NCBI RefSeq assembly: GCF_900119485.1
Contig: NZ_FPJZ01000008.1
Span: 31,454-95,453 of the forward strand
Source of the DNA: Thermoactinomyces sp. DSM 45891
GTDB lineage: Bacteria > Bacillota > Bacilli > Thermoactinomycetales > Thermoactinomycetaceae
Direction of reading: 5' to 3'
DNA length: 64,000 nucleotides
In this document: piece by piece, positions 16,453-24,687 of the stretch
Numbering within the stretch: position 1 is the first letter of the stretch
Layout of the letters: each line of letters begins with the position of its first letter
Position numbers and translations under genes: made by a program
The notes under the pieces: model-generated
Seen by the model: the letters and a program-made list of their open reading frames with translations, nothing else
What the model was told of the DNA's origin: nothing
Databases searched by the model: none

Positions 16453-17310
16453 TTGGAGCGGATGAAAGAGCAAAATGCTTGGCATGTGAATGGATTTCTT
16501 GCTATGTCTGTTCAGTTGCTTATATTGTTTGTTGGTGCAGTTGTGCTAGGCACTTCTGAAGACGGGGGTCAAGTGTTCGGTATCATTTTATTTGTGATAG
16601 GTCTGCTGCCATCTGGTGGGTATGTCGTGATCCAGCCGAATGAGTCGCGTGTATTTACGTTTATGGGGAAGTATATAGGTGAGCTTCGGGAAGAAGGATT
16701 CCATTTCGTAAACCCGTTCTCTCAACGTACAAAGATTAGCTTACGGGTACGGAATTTTCATACAGATCGAATAAAGGTGAATGATGCAGACGGAAATCCT
16801 ATCGAGGTTGCAGCGGTTATCGTGTGGAGAGTAAAGAGACCAACCCATTCTACGTTTCATGTGGATGATTATAAGAAATTCGCCGATATTCAGAGCGAAA
16901 CGGCTCTTCGCTCCCTAGCAAGCCATTTCCCCTATGATGCTCCACAGGATGGATTGTCTTTACGTGGGAATCCAACTGAGATTATGAATACCTTTGAGAA
17001 GGAACTTCATGAGCGTTTAGAGATTGCTGGGATCGAAGTAATGGAAGCGAGAATTAGTCACCTTGCCTATGCACCTGAGATTGCGCAAGTGATGTTACGT
17101 AGACAACAAGCCTCTGCTGTAATTGCTGCTCGAAAGCAAATTGTGGAAGGTGCTATGGGCATGGTAGAGACGGTACTGGCGAAATTAGAGAAGAAGGGCT
17201 TTGAATTAGATGATGAGAAAAAGGCAGCTATGGTGAATAATTTACTCGTCGCCTTGGTCTCAGAAGGTAATGTAAACCCTGTGATTAATACAGGTACCCT
17301 TTATCAATAA
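16453..17310 (+). CDS. SPFH/Band-7 domain membrane protein
   Basis: The 285-aa protein has two N-terminal membrane segments (about residues 12-32 and 40-60), then an SPFH domain: GYVVIQPNESRVFTFMGKYIGELREEGFHFVNPF, ISLRVRNFHTDRIKVNDADGNPIEVAAVIVWRV, and VMEARISHLAYAPEIAQVMLRRQQA. It ends with a helical stretch (AARKQIVEGAMGMVE). SPFH proteins form membrane-attached cages or rafts. GGGTGAT lies close before TTG 16453; ATG 16435 is the alternative but has no site. The stop TAA shares its last A with the ATG of the next gene. Confidence 0.82.
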   Translation: MERMKEQNAWHVNGFLAMSVQLLILFVGAVVLGTSEDGGQVFGIILFVIGLLPSGGYVVIQPNESRVFTFMGKYIGELREEGFHFVNPFSQRTKISLRVRNFHTDRIKVNDADGNPIEVAAVIVWRVKRPTHSTFHVDDYKKFADIQSETALRSLASHFPYDAPQDGLSLRGNPTEIMNTFEKELHERLEIAGIEVMEARISHLAYAPEIAQVMLRRQQASAVIAARKQIVEGAMGMVETVLAKLEKKGFELDDEKKAAMVNNLLVALVSEGNVNPVINTGTLYQ

Positions 17311-17495
17311 TGAACTCTAAAAAGAAATTCCTACTTCGTCTAGATCCAGACCTCTATCAGGACCTTGAAAAATGGGCAGCGGATGAGTTTCGAAGTGTGA
17401 ATGCTCAAATCGAATTCATTCTACGCTCGTCTGTTTCAAAACATCGAAAGCCGGGGCAATCAAAGGATAAACAAAATACAGAAGGGGATCTCTAA
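17310..17495 (+). CDS. Ribbon-helix-helix (Arc/MetJ-like) protein
   Basis: The 61-aa protein reads KKFLLRLDPDLYQDLEKWAADEFRSVNAQIEFILRSSVSKH, a typical Arc-type fold: one beta strand with alternating basic and hydrophobic residues, then two helices. It probably dimerises and binds DNA. It overlaps the SPFH stop by one base (TAATG), so translation is coupled. SPFH genes followed by a small Arc-like gene recur in Firmicutes and actinobacteria. The palindrome at 16407-16424 is its most obvious target. Confidence 0.8.
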   Translation: MNSKKKFLLRLDPDLYQDLEKWAADEFRSVNAQIEFILRSSVSKHRKPGQSKDKQNTEGDL

Positions 17496-17541
17496 GATCC
17501 CAGGTAGAGTAAGTATATTTTTATAGAAGTCCAAGCCATAA

Positions 17542-17581
17542 CACCTCATTCTTCATATCTAGGAGAAAGAGGTGATTTTTT
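17542..17581 (+). terminator. Terminator-like hairpin whose 3' arm is the next gene's ribosome site
   Basis: CACCTC/GAGGTG, then TTCTTC/GGAGAA after an A/A internal pair, close a 7-nt loop, followed by ATTTTTT. GAGGTG is also the ribosome site of the subtilase gene starting at 17582. It can therefore end the SPFH/RHH transcript and mask translation of the protease. Confidence 0.6.
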
Positions 17582-18676
17582 ATGGAAAGTCATCAAGGGG
17601 GTCAGCGGTTTACCTTTCTCTATCAAAATGAATCCAGAGTAGAGCGTTTCTTAGAGCTAGGTTGTCAGATGGAGTATGTCGGTTGCTACACGCCGATGAT
17701 AACAGCAACTGTGTCATCTTGGAAACAAATGAGAGAAATAGAGAAGGACTCTGAATTAGTTCATGTAGAGTCAGAAAGTTCCCTCCAGCTACTTCCATAC
17801 GAATTAAAAAAAGTTTATACAAAGAAACGCCCTGTAAAAACAAGACAAAAAGGTGAAGTATTACCTTGGAATATCCGTAGAGTTCTTCGAGGAAAAAGCC
17901 GAACTTTTACAGGAAAAGGAATTAAAGTTGGGATTATTGATACGGGTATTGATTTTAGTCACCCCGATTTGAGTCAAAACGTCCATGGTGGAGTTAATAT
18001 TATTGAGCCAGGAAAACCCCCTCATGACTTAAATGGTCATGGAACACACGTGTCGGGAGTAATTGGGGCAGCCGTCAATCAATTAGGTATTATTGGGGTG
18101 GCTCCGGATGTATCTCTGTATGCGATTAAAGTGTTAAATAAGAAAGGAGTTGGATCTCTATCTGATCTCGTTCGCGGGATTGAATGGGGAATTTCTAATA
18201 ATATGGATATCCTTAATATTAGCATTAGTGGTGGCAAGGTGAGTCCAGTTGCATTAGAAAAAGCAATTCAAGTAGCGACGCGTAGAGGTATTTTTGTCGT
18301 TGCGGCTGCAGGAAATGCAGGACAGTTATCGGGCAAAGGGGATACAGTGGAAGTCCCTGCTAGAGTATCCAATGCAATTGCAGTGGCTGCACTTAGTAAA
18401 AGTAATAAGCGTGCCTCTTTCTCGGCAACTGGATCTACGGTAGATGTGGCCGCTCCAGGAGTGAAAGTAGTCAGCACATATCCGGGTATGAAATATGCTG
18501 CTTTAAGTGGAACCTCAATGGCAGCAGCTCATGTATCAGGGGTGCTGGCTCTTTTCAAACAGAAGCATCCAAAAGCAAGTCATGCGACGATTCTAAAGAA
18601 ATTATTTGCTTCAACGAAAGTGCTTAGTTCATCAGGGCGAAACTCATTGACAGGACGTGGCTTGGTACAATTTTAG
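17582..18676 (+). CDS. Subtilisin-like serine protease (S8), no signal peptide
   Basis: The 364-aa protein has a roughly 100-residue N-terminal region resembling an I9-like propeptide, then an S8 catalytic domain with Asp120 (IIDTGID), His153 (NGHGTHVSG), oxyanion Asn245 (AAAGNAG) and Ser312 (LSGTSMAAAH). The Pro usually found in GTSMA(A/T)PH is Ala316. There is no leader peptide, so the enzyme is intracellular, spore-associated or released by lysis. Its ribosome site AGAGGTG is embedded in a hairpin (17542-17574), so translation or transcription may be regulated. A second similar subtilase lies at 28537. Confidence 0.85.
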   Translation: MESHQGGQRFTFLYQNESRVERFLELGCQMEYVGCYTPMITATVSSWKQMREIEKDSELVHVESESSLQLLPYELKKVYTKKRPVKTRQKGEVLPWNIRRVLRGKSRTFTGKGIKVGIIDTGIDFSHPDLSQNVHGGVNIIEPGKPPHDLNGHGTHVSGVIGAAVNQLGIIGVAPDVSLYAIKVLNKKGVGSLSDLVRGIEWGISNNMDILNISISGGKVSPVALEKAIQVATRRGIFVVAAAGNAGQLSGKGDTVEVPARVSNAIAVAALSKSNKRASFSATGSTVDVAAPGVKVVSTYPGMKYAALSGTSMAAAHVSGVLALFKQKHPKASHATILKKLFASTKVLSSSGRNSLTGRGLVQF

Positions 18677-18681
18677 AAATG

Positions 18682-18720
18682 AAAAAACACGCTTTCTCTA
18701 GAAGGAAAGGCGTGTTTTTT
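18682..18720. terminator. Bidirectional terminator
   Basis: AAAAAACACGC...TTTC pairs with GAAAGGCGTGTTTTTT, with flanking A and T runs on both sides. It lies between the convergent subtilase and CNNM genes. Confidence 0.82.
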
Positions 18721-18726
18721 CAATGT

Positions 18727-20073
18727 CTACATATGTAAGAGTGCGTCGTCGTGATCCTGTACTATATCGCTTTTATCGGATTTCCGAACGAGTAAACGAG
18801 TGATGCTACGAGAGTCCATCTCTTGTACGGTAAAGGTGAAATCTAGGAAATGAACCGAAACCCCGACTTTAGGTAGAGCTTGTAGTTGAGAGAAGACCCA
18901 ACCACCAATAGTGTCATTGTTGTCATCTTCAATTCCAATGTGAAAGTGCTCGTTAACCTCTTCGATTAGCAGTCTAGCATCAATAGAAGTTCCGCTCGAT
19001 TTTTCTTGGAAGAAAGGACGCTCATCGTCGAACTCATCTTGGATCTCCCCAACGATTTCTTCAATAATGTCTTCTAAGGTGACGATTCCAGAGGTGCCGC
19101 CATATTCATCGATTACAATGGCCATTTCTGTTCTATTTTTTTGGAGTGTCCGTAATATATCTTTAATTTCCATCGTTTCGGGTACCTGGACAGATGGGCG
19201 AGCAATCTCAATTAAATCGGGAGTTCCGCCCTCAATCAGGCATTCATATAGGTCCCTGATATGTACCACACCTAGAATTTCATCTTTATCTTTCCCGCAT
19301 AATGGGAAACGTGTAAATTGACTTTTCTTAGCGACATCAATGTTTTCTTCTATAGAGTCCGTTGCATAAAGACATATCATATTGATTCGGGGAACCATCA
19401 CTTCACGACCCACTCGGTCTGCAAACTCAAAGATGTTATCAAATAGAGAAAGCTCTGTTTGATCAATGATCCCGCTTTTATGGCTTTGTTCTACTAGCAT
19501 TCGGATCTCTTCTTCTGTGTGAGCGGCTTGGTGCTCAGCATCTATGCCTACTCCTAGCCATTGCAAGAGTTTATTTGCTGAAGAGTTTAATAACCAGATG
19601 GGGGCACGGAAGAGCATAAAGAACCAGTGTAGGGGTCTTGATATGACAAGTGTAACTCGCTCAGCTTGACGAATGGCTAGTGATTTTGGTGCCATTTCAC
19701 CAATGACAATATGTAAAAATGTAATAATCGAAAAGCCTATGGCAAACGAGATGATATGCACTACATTTTCGGGCAAATGAAGGTATTGAATGAGCGGTGT
19801 AATCAATTTTGCAACAAACGGTTCACCAACCCAACCAAGTCCAAGTGATGCCAGAGTAATTCCAAGTTGTGTAGCGGATAGATATGCATCTAGATTAGCA
19901 ATTAGTTTTTGTGCTGCTAGAGCGCGAAAATTACCTTCTTCAGTTAATTGGGCGATCCGTGTGGAGCGCACCTTTACCAAGGCAAACTCTGAAGCTACGA
20001 AAAAACCATTTAGAAGCACAAGAAATACAACTAATCCAAAATTCCAAAACGTACTTACCAGATCGCTATCCAA
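18727..20073 (-). CDS. CNNM/CorC family transporter (hemolysin C homologue)
   Basis: The 448-aa protein has the three-part CNNM layout. A DUF21 membrane domain spans about residues 1-200, with NGFFVASEFALVKVRSTRI, SATQLGITLASLGLGWVGEP and VIGEMAPKSLAI. A CBS pair follows (about 215-340, REVMVPRINM, DEYGGTSGIVTLEDIIEEIVGEI). A CorC_HlyC domain is C-terminal (about 350-435). Members export or regulate Mg2+ and related ions. The start is TTG 20073, preceded by AGGGG. It lies 110 nt downstream of mgtE on the same strand, making a Mg2+ pair. Confidence 0.9.
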   Translation of the reverse strand: MDSDLVSTFWNFGLVVFLVLLNGFFVASEFALVKVRSTRIAQLTEEGNFRALAAQKLIANLDAYLSATQLGITLASLGLGWVGEPFVAKLITPLIQYLHLPENVVHIISFAIGFSIITFLHIVIGEMAPKSLAIRQAERVTLVISRPLHWFFMLFRAPIWLLNSSANKLLQWLGVGIDAEHQAAHTEEEIRMLVEQSHKSGIIDQTELSLFDNIFEFADRVGREVMVPRINMICLYATDSIEENIDVAKKSQFTRFPLCGKDKDEILGVVHIRDLYECLIEGGTPDLIEIARPSVQVPETMEIKDILRTLQKNRTEMAIVIDEYGGTSGIVTLEDIIEEIVGEIQDEFDDERPFFQEKSSGTSIDARLLIEEVNEHFHIGIEDDNNDTIGGWVFSQLQALPKVGVSVHFLDFTFTVQEMDSRSITRLLVRKSDKSDIVQDHDDALLHM

Positions 20074-20182
20074 CGATTGAGACCCCCTATGTGTAGAAAA
20101 TGTTACCTATTTTGAACAACATTATACCTTAGGAACTGCCTTGTTATAAAGGAATATTAGTCCTCTGAAAATTGTATGACAG

Positions 20183-21532
20183 TCAGCTGCTGATTAGTTG
20201 GACAAATAAGGTGGCTAAACCAAAATAAATCATCAATGAGACGACATCGTTAATCGTGGTAATGAGTGGCCCGGATGCAACAGTAGGATCGATCTTAAAG
20301 ACTTGTAGGACCATCGGGATCACCGTGCCTACAATCGTCCCGATAATGAGTGTGAAAAATAAGCAAACTGCTACTAAAATTCCTAATCGTCCATCGTAAG
20401 AAAGACTAATAAATCCTAAAATAAACAAGCTACAAAAAAATCCTATGAGCATGGCAATGGTACTTTCTTGGCGTAGTAGTTTTCCGTAATTCTCTCTCGT
20501 TAATTCTCCATTTGAGATCAGTCGAATCACGGTTGCTAAGGATTGCGTTGCGGCATTTCCAGTCATCCCAGCGATCATAGGCATAAAGATTAATAAAATC
20601 GGTAGTTTTTGAGTGGTTTCTTGAAACAGATTAATGAGATTAGCCGTGATTAACCCTATGAGAAGTAGTAAGATCAGCCAAGGAATCCGCTTACGGACCG
20701 CTTGTAGTGGAGAGACAAATAGTCCTTGGTCACCTCCGCCCCCGGAGAAGTTAGCAAAGTCTTCTTGAGCCTCCTCAATTAATACATCCATTACATCATC
20801 CACTGTAACAATCCCACGTAGTGTGTGATGGTGATCCACCACAGGAACAGCGAGCAGATCATATCTCGTAAAGACTTTCGCTACTTCTTCTTGGTCCAAG
20901 TCCACAGGTACCGAGATAATTCGCTCATACATGATGTCATGAATTTTAACTTCAGGCTTTGCGACTAATAACTCCCGTAGTGAGACGACCCCTAGCAGGT
21001 GCCCGCTCACATCGACTACATATAGATAATAGATGGTTTCAGCATTGGGGGCTTTTTGACGTAGTTGCTCGATTGCTTCGGAAGCGGTGATCTCACTCAT
21101 AATATGAACGTACTCAGTCGTCATTAATCCGCCTGCTGTATCTTCAGGGTAGTGAAGGAGGTCTCGAACATTTTCTGCTTCCGGTTGATCTAGTTTGGTA
21201 AGAATGGATTCTGCTTCATTTTGACTAATCTCTCCAAGGAAGTCGGCTAGGTCATCTGAAGAGATTTCACGAAAAATCTTTGATTTTAGCGCATCGGGAA
21301 TCAGACTCATAAATTTCCTTTTCTGCTCAAGATGTTCCATCTCTTCAAAAAGGTGAGCCGTCTTAGAGACAGATAGATAGGAGAGCAACTCTTTCTGCTG
21401 TTCTTCATCAATGAAAAAGAAAAATTGGCGTAGATCATAAGGTGGTAGCTCTTCTAATATCTCTCGAATAACATCTGGGTCATTCATTTCTAATTTAGAC
21501 TGTAATTCAGCTAATTCTGTAAGAGAGATCAT
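20183..21532 (-). CDS. mgtE: Magnesium transporter MgtE
   Basis: The 449-aa protein has the MgtE layout: an acidic superhelical N domain (about 1-130, with DAL KSKIF and SSDDLADFLGEI), a CBS pair (about 135-255, TAGGLMTTEYV, VVDHHHTLRGIVTVDDVMDVL), and five membrane helices (about 285-449) containing PMIAGMTGNAATQSLATVIR, the pore signature. It takes up Mg2+ and is gated by Mg2+ binding to the N and CBS domains. ATG follows AAAGGAG. The leader is too short here for an M-box riboswitch, because a divergent gene starts 85 nt away. Confidence 0.93.
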   Translation of the reverse strand: MISLTELAELQSKLEMNDPDVIREILEELPPYDLRQFFFFIDEEQQKELLSYLSVSKTAHLFEEMEHLEQKRKFMSLIPDALKSKIFREISSDDLADFLGEISQNEAESILTKLDQPEAENVRDLLHYPEDTAGGLMTTEYVHIMSEITASEAIEQLRQKAPNAETIYYLYVVDVSGHLLGVVSLRELLVAKPEVKIHDIMYERIISVPVDLDQEEVAKVFTRYDLLAVPVVDHHHTLRGIVTVDDVMDVLIEEAQEDFANFSGGGGDQGLFVSPLQAVRKRIPWLILLLLIGLITANLINLFQETTQKLPILLIFMPMIAGMTGNAATQSLATVIRLISNGELTRENYGKLLRQESTIAMLIGFFCSLFILGFISLSYDGRLGILVAVCLFFTLIIGTIVGTVIPMVLQVFKIDPTVASGPLITTINDVVSLMIYFGLATLFVQLISS

Positions 21533-21616
21533 GTTTCTCTCCTTTCTGACTGAACAACTGTATGGGTGATGGCATACAATAGATCATCTAAGTTGGCGGA
21601 AGGGGAGGAAATGTGC

Positions 21617-21832
21617 ATGGAAATGGAAAAATCAACTATGAATGATAAAATCCATACCAACCTTGTCTCGATTCAATCATGGATGCAATTTCGAAGCCAA
21701 TATTTCTACAATTGGCGTCCATCTCGATTTGTGTCACCTGTTAGTCTGCACCGAAATGAGGAACGTTATCATAGTTTGTGGGAATCACCTGAATCACCAC
21801 AGTCTCCTTGGATTGAAGTGAAAGACGAGTAA
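21617..21832 (+). CDS. Small hypothetical protein, divergent from mgtE
   Basis: The 71-aa product starts MEMEKSTMNDKIHTNLVSIQSWMQFRSQYFYNW and is polar, with a Trp/Pro-rich tail (WESPESPQSPWIEV). No family was recognised. GGGGAGG lies 8 nt before ATG 21617. Two hairpins follow (GGAAGCA/TGCTTCC near 21881 and the terminator at 21912). The good ribosome site and terminator support a real gene, but coding evidence is modest. Confidence 0.45.
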   Translation: MEMEKSTMNDKIHTNLVSIQSWMQFRSQYFYNWRPSRFVSPVSLHRNEERYHSLWESPESPQSPWIEVKDE

Positions 21833-21911
21833 GGATGAACCCGAAGAATGCTTCTTACCTAAGAGGCATACATAGTAGGGGAAGCAGTTTGCTTCCACCC
21901 TTCCTTGCTAT

Positions 21912-21946
21912 TTCCCTCCACTGGCACTCTTGGAGGGATTTTTTTC
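21912..21946 (+). terminator. Intrinsic terminator
   Basis: TCCCTCCA and TGGAGGGA form an 8-bp stem, followed by seven T. It ends the small gene upstream. Confidence 0.82.
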
Positions 21947-22009
21947 GTACATCTTCCAGAACACGGAAGGGAAAAGTTTGTTAAAATATATAGGGAGGGT
22001 GAGATCGGA

Positions 22010-22426
22010 ATGAAGACGATTGATATGACTGAATTACTATCAGATGCCTATGACTTGGCTGATGAGATCAATAAATCGCACGAAGTGCAATGTTACCTTA
22101 ATAGTCAGGCGGAGTTACAAGAGGATGCTGAGGCTCAAAAATTAATAAGGGAGTTTCAGAAGCAGAAAGAGCTATACGAAGAAACAAAGAGATTTGGTAT
22201 TTTTCATCCAAATTATCATGAAGCCAAGCAGAAGATAGAAGAAGTACAGACGCAATTACGAAATAACTTAGTGATTCGCCAGTTCCTAGAAGCAGAAGAG
22301 AGATTGGATCAACTTTTATACCAAATCTCGTCTACAATTGCAAAATCTGTCTCACACCAAATTCATATTCCGATTCCAGAGTCAAGCACACCACGGGAAC
22401 AGAGACGAGGAATGTGTCAATCATAA
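22010..22426 (+). CDS. ylbF: YlbF family regulator (RicF-like, DUF964)
   Basis: The 138-aa product matches the YlbF/YmcA helical family: LLSDAYDLADEINKSHEVQCYLNSQAELQEDAEAQKLIREFQKQKE..., then LRNNLVIRQFLEAEERLDQLLYQIS. In B. subtilis RicF (YlbF), with RicA and RicT, forms the Y-complex that directs RNase Y and affects competence, biofilm and sporulation. One Cys remains near the C-terminus. ATG 22010 follows TAGGGAGGGTGAG. ylbG, normally next door, is found 470 nt further on, beyond an inverted small gene. Confidence 0.85.
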   Translation: MKTIDMTELLSDAYDLADEINKSHEVQCYLNSQAELQEDAEAQKLIREFQKQKELYEETKRFGIFHPNYHEAKQKIEEVQTQLRNNLVIRQFLEAEERLDQLLYQISSTIAKSVSHQIHIPIPESSTPREQRRGMCQS

Positions 22427-22439
22427 GCATCACTTACTA

Positions 22440-22763
22440 CTAGGTGGATCGTAAGCGGACACAATCCGGACACCCGTTGCCACAGCAAAAACTTTTTTCC
22501 ATGGGTGCAACAAACTGGGCGCGATATACATAGGCATGTGTTGAGGTGCGAATAAAAAGGTATGTGAAGTTCCAGATGGTCCCGATGATCAGTTCTTGAG
22601 CTATGTCTTGCAACTCATTTTCAAATGTTTCCCTTGTCGGATAGTGCTCTTTATTTGCATATAGAAAGGCCACCCCTGCATAGGGGCGTACGGTTAGTGC
22701 TAAGTCAGAATGATTTTTTTGGTTTATTTGTTCTTGTAGTTTTTGGTATAGTGGGTTTCTCAA
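22440..22763 (-). CDS. Hypothetical protein with C-terminal Cys-rich CCGxGCxxC motif
   Basis: The 107-aa product has an N-terminal alpha/beta region (ALTVRPYAGVAFLYANKEHYPTRETFENELQDIAQELIIG) and ends with FCCGNGCPDCVRL. The CCGxGCxxC tail resembles the metal-binding motif of the oxidoreductase-like N-terminal (DUF) family, suggesting a bound metal or Fe-S centre. The start is TTG 22763 after AAGGAG. It lies on the opposite strand between ylbF and ylbG, breaking their usual adjacency. Function unknown. Confidence 0.6.
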   Translation of the reverse strand: MRNPLYQKLQEQINQKNHSDLALTVRPYAGVAFLYANKEHYPTRETFENELQDIAQELIIGTIWNFTYLFIRTSTHAYVYRAQFVAPMEKSFCCGNGCPDCVRLRST

Positions 22764-22892
22764 TTCAGTTCTCCTTCTTTCTATAGAGTTGAATGAAGTA
22801 CCTTCACATGGTACGATAAAGGTAGTTCTCCCCGCGTTTCCTAACCAAATATGAAAGGAAAGCTACGAAATATATTGTAGTGGTACCTTGTT

Positions 22893-23147
22893 ATGAATAT
22901 GGTCGAACGTTTAGGGCTCGTAGTGTGGGTGAAAGATCTAAAATCGGCTAAATCCCTTTCACGTATGGGGAACATTCATTATATCTCCAAACGATTTAAG
23001 TATGTGATTCTATATATTGATCGAAAATCAGCAGATCAATGGATAAAGCGAATTGAGCGCCTTCCGTATGTAGAAAGAGTGGAACGTTCTTATCGAAGTA
23101 GCATTTCACTGGATTTTGGAAAAAAAGTAGATCTTCCTACGACCTAA
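22893..23147 (+). CDS. ylbG: YlbG family protein (DUF2129)
   Basis: The 84-aa product matches YlbG: RLGLVVWVKDLKSAKSLSRMGNIHYISKRFKYVILYIDRKSADQWIKRIERLPYVERVERSYRS. It is a small ferredoxin-like-fold protein of unknown role, usually encoded beside ylbF. Its ribosome site is weak; ATG 22893 or the next ATG at 22899 are both possible. A good terminator follows. Confidence 0.82.
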   Translation: MNMVERLGLVVWVKDLKSAKSLSRMGNIHYISKRFKYVILYIDRKSADQWIKRIERLPYVERVERSYRSSISLDFGKKVDLPTT

Positions 23148-23171
23148 CGAAATTTGTACAAACAATAATCA

Positions 23172-23209
23172 GATCTGTCGCTATCATTCTAGTGGCGGAT
23201 CTTTTTTAG
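23172..23209 (+). terminator. Terminator of ylbG
   Basis: AGATCTGTCGCTA pairs with TAGTGGCGGATCT (two G-U pairs) around a 5-nt loop and is followed by TTTTTT. Confidence 0.8.
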
Positions 23210-23260
23210 TTCCCGTACAATTAGAGAATAGAAAGCTTTATAAGAAAGGATGATCACGTT

Positions 23261-23722
23261 TTGAATAACTTTTTACAAGATATCAAGCAAAAAATAGGAA
23301 AAAGTGTCGAACAGGTTAGTAAATCTTCGCAGAGAATGCTTGAGGTGAATCGCCTAAACCAAAAATTGAATGGAAAGAAGCAGGAATTAGGTCAATTGAT
23401 GAGTCAACTTGGACAGTATACCCTTCAGCAGTGGGAACAAACGCAAACCGTCCAGATGAATTCAGAATTAGAAGCTCAGTTTCATAAAGCAACGGCATTA
23501 AAAGATGAAATTCAATCAATTGAAAAGATGATTCAACCGTTAAAAGAAGAGACAAATCAACCCAGAACGGATTATTTTCAAAGTATGTCCAAAGCACCAC
23601 AAGCAGGTGAGAGGCCGATTGCGCCGATGTCGATGGCTGTTGTTTATATTTGTCCTTCTTGTGCCCACCAAATACCGAACCAATCCAACCAATGTTCTAC
23701 TTGTGGTCAAAGATTTTATTAG
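23261..23722 (+). CDS. Coiled-coil protein with C-terminal zinc ribbon
   Basis: The 153-aa product has a long helical region (residues 1-95, NRLNQKLNGKKQELGQLMSQLGQYTLQQWEQ) and a C-terminal zinc ribbon CPSC...CSTCG. No named family. The start is TTG 23261, preceded by AAGGATGATC. It lies upstream of minD, but 140 bp of AT-rich sequence separates them, so a shared transcript is uncertain. Confidence 0.65.
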   Translation: MNNFLQDIKQKIGKSVEQVSKSSQRMLEVNRLNQKLNGKKQELGQLMSQLGQYTLQQWEQTQTVQMNSELEAQFHKATALKDEIQSIEKMIQPLKEETNQPRTDYFQSMSKAPQAGERPIAPMSMAVVYICPSCAHQIPNQSNQCSTCGQRFY

Positions 23723-23870
23723 AAAAATAAATAATTGTAATAGTGTTAAATATTTCCTTTTTTTATGTAGTCATTTTTGCTACAATATGGAGGAAACTTG
23801 TAGAAAAAACGGAAATAAATATGAGATATGTCATCCTTCTAGTTGAATATGGAGAAAGGGGTGCTTGACA

Positions 23871-24671
23871 TTGAACCATCGTTCTGTAGCAATAACGATT
23901 ACCAGCGGAAAAGGTGGAGTAGGAAAGTCAACTACTGTTGCATCCGCTGGTTTAGGTTTGGCTCAGTTAGGCTATCGGGTTTGCTTGGTGGACACGGATA
24001 TTGGTCTTCGTAAGTTAGATTTGATGCTAGGACTTGAAAACCGCATTGTGTATGATTTGGTAGATGTTGTAGAAGGGCAATGTAAGATCAGACAAGCTCT
24101 AGTGCGCCATAAGGAGTACCCAGATTTGGCATTGTTACCAGCGGCCCAAACCCGCTATAAAGAAGAAGTCGTTCCACAACAGATGGAGCAATTGATTCAT
24201 GAGCTTCGAAAAGAATTTGATTATATTCTAATTGATTCACCAGCTGGAATTGAAGGTGGATTCCGTAATGCGATTGTTGCTGCTGATCGTGCCATTATTG
24301 TCGTAAATCCAGAAATCCCGTCTGTACGGGATTCAGATCGGGTTATTGGCCTTTTGGAATCAGCTAATATAGGAGAGATTGACCTTATTATTAATCGGGT
24401 CCAATCGGATATGGTAAAGGATGGTGATATGCTTAGTGTAGAACGAGTGCAAAACCATTTAGCCATCAACTTACTGGGAATCGTACCAGAAGACAAGCGG
24501 ATTATCCGTTCGTCCAATACAGGGGAGCCAGTCATTTTAGACGAGAAATCAATGGCTGGAAAAGCATATGCCAACATTGCTCGTCGTCTCTCTGGTCATG
24601 ACGTTCCATTCCTAGAGTTAGAGTCGGATACATTGATCTCAAAAATCAAACGCTTGTTTCATATAGCATAG
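23871..24671 (+). CDS. minD: Septum site-determining ATPase MinD
   Basis: The protein of about 266 aa is a deviant Walker A ATPase (TSGKGGVGKSTT near residue 13) with VDTDIGLRKLDLMLGLENRIVYDLVDV, YILIDSPAGIEGGF and NPEIPSVRDSDRV, all MinD hallmarks. The C-terminal ISKIKRLF is an amphipathic membrane-targeting helix. MinD binds the membrane when ATP-bound and positions MinC to block polar FtsZ rings. The SD GAAAGGGGTG fits TTG 23871 better than TTG 23865. minE follows after 16 nt; minC is not next to it. Confidence 0.93.
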   Translation: MNHRSVAITITSGKGGVGKSTTVASAGLGLAQLGYRVCLVDTDIGLRKLDLMLGLENRIVYDLVDVVEGQCKIRQALVRHKEYPDLALLPAAQTRYKEEVVPQQMEQLIHELRKEFDYILIDSPAGIEGGFRNAIVAADRAIIVVNPEIPSVRDSDRVIGLLESANIGEIDLIINRVQSDMVKDGDMLSVERVQNHLAINLLGIVPEDKRIIRSSNTGEPVILDEKSMAGKAYANIARRLSGHDVPFLELESDTLISKIKRLFHIA

Positions 24672-24687
24672 GGGGCGCGAGTGGAAT

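Noticed and set aside
21533..21616. M-box riboswitch for mgtE
   Set aside because: The gap to the divergent gene is only 84 bp, too short for the roughly 150-nt M-box, and no conserved core was seen.
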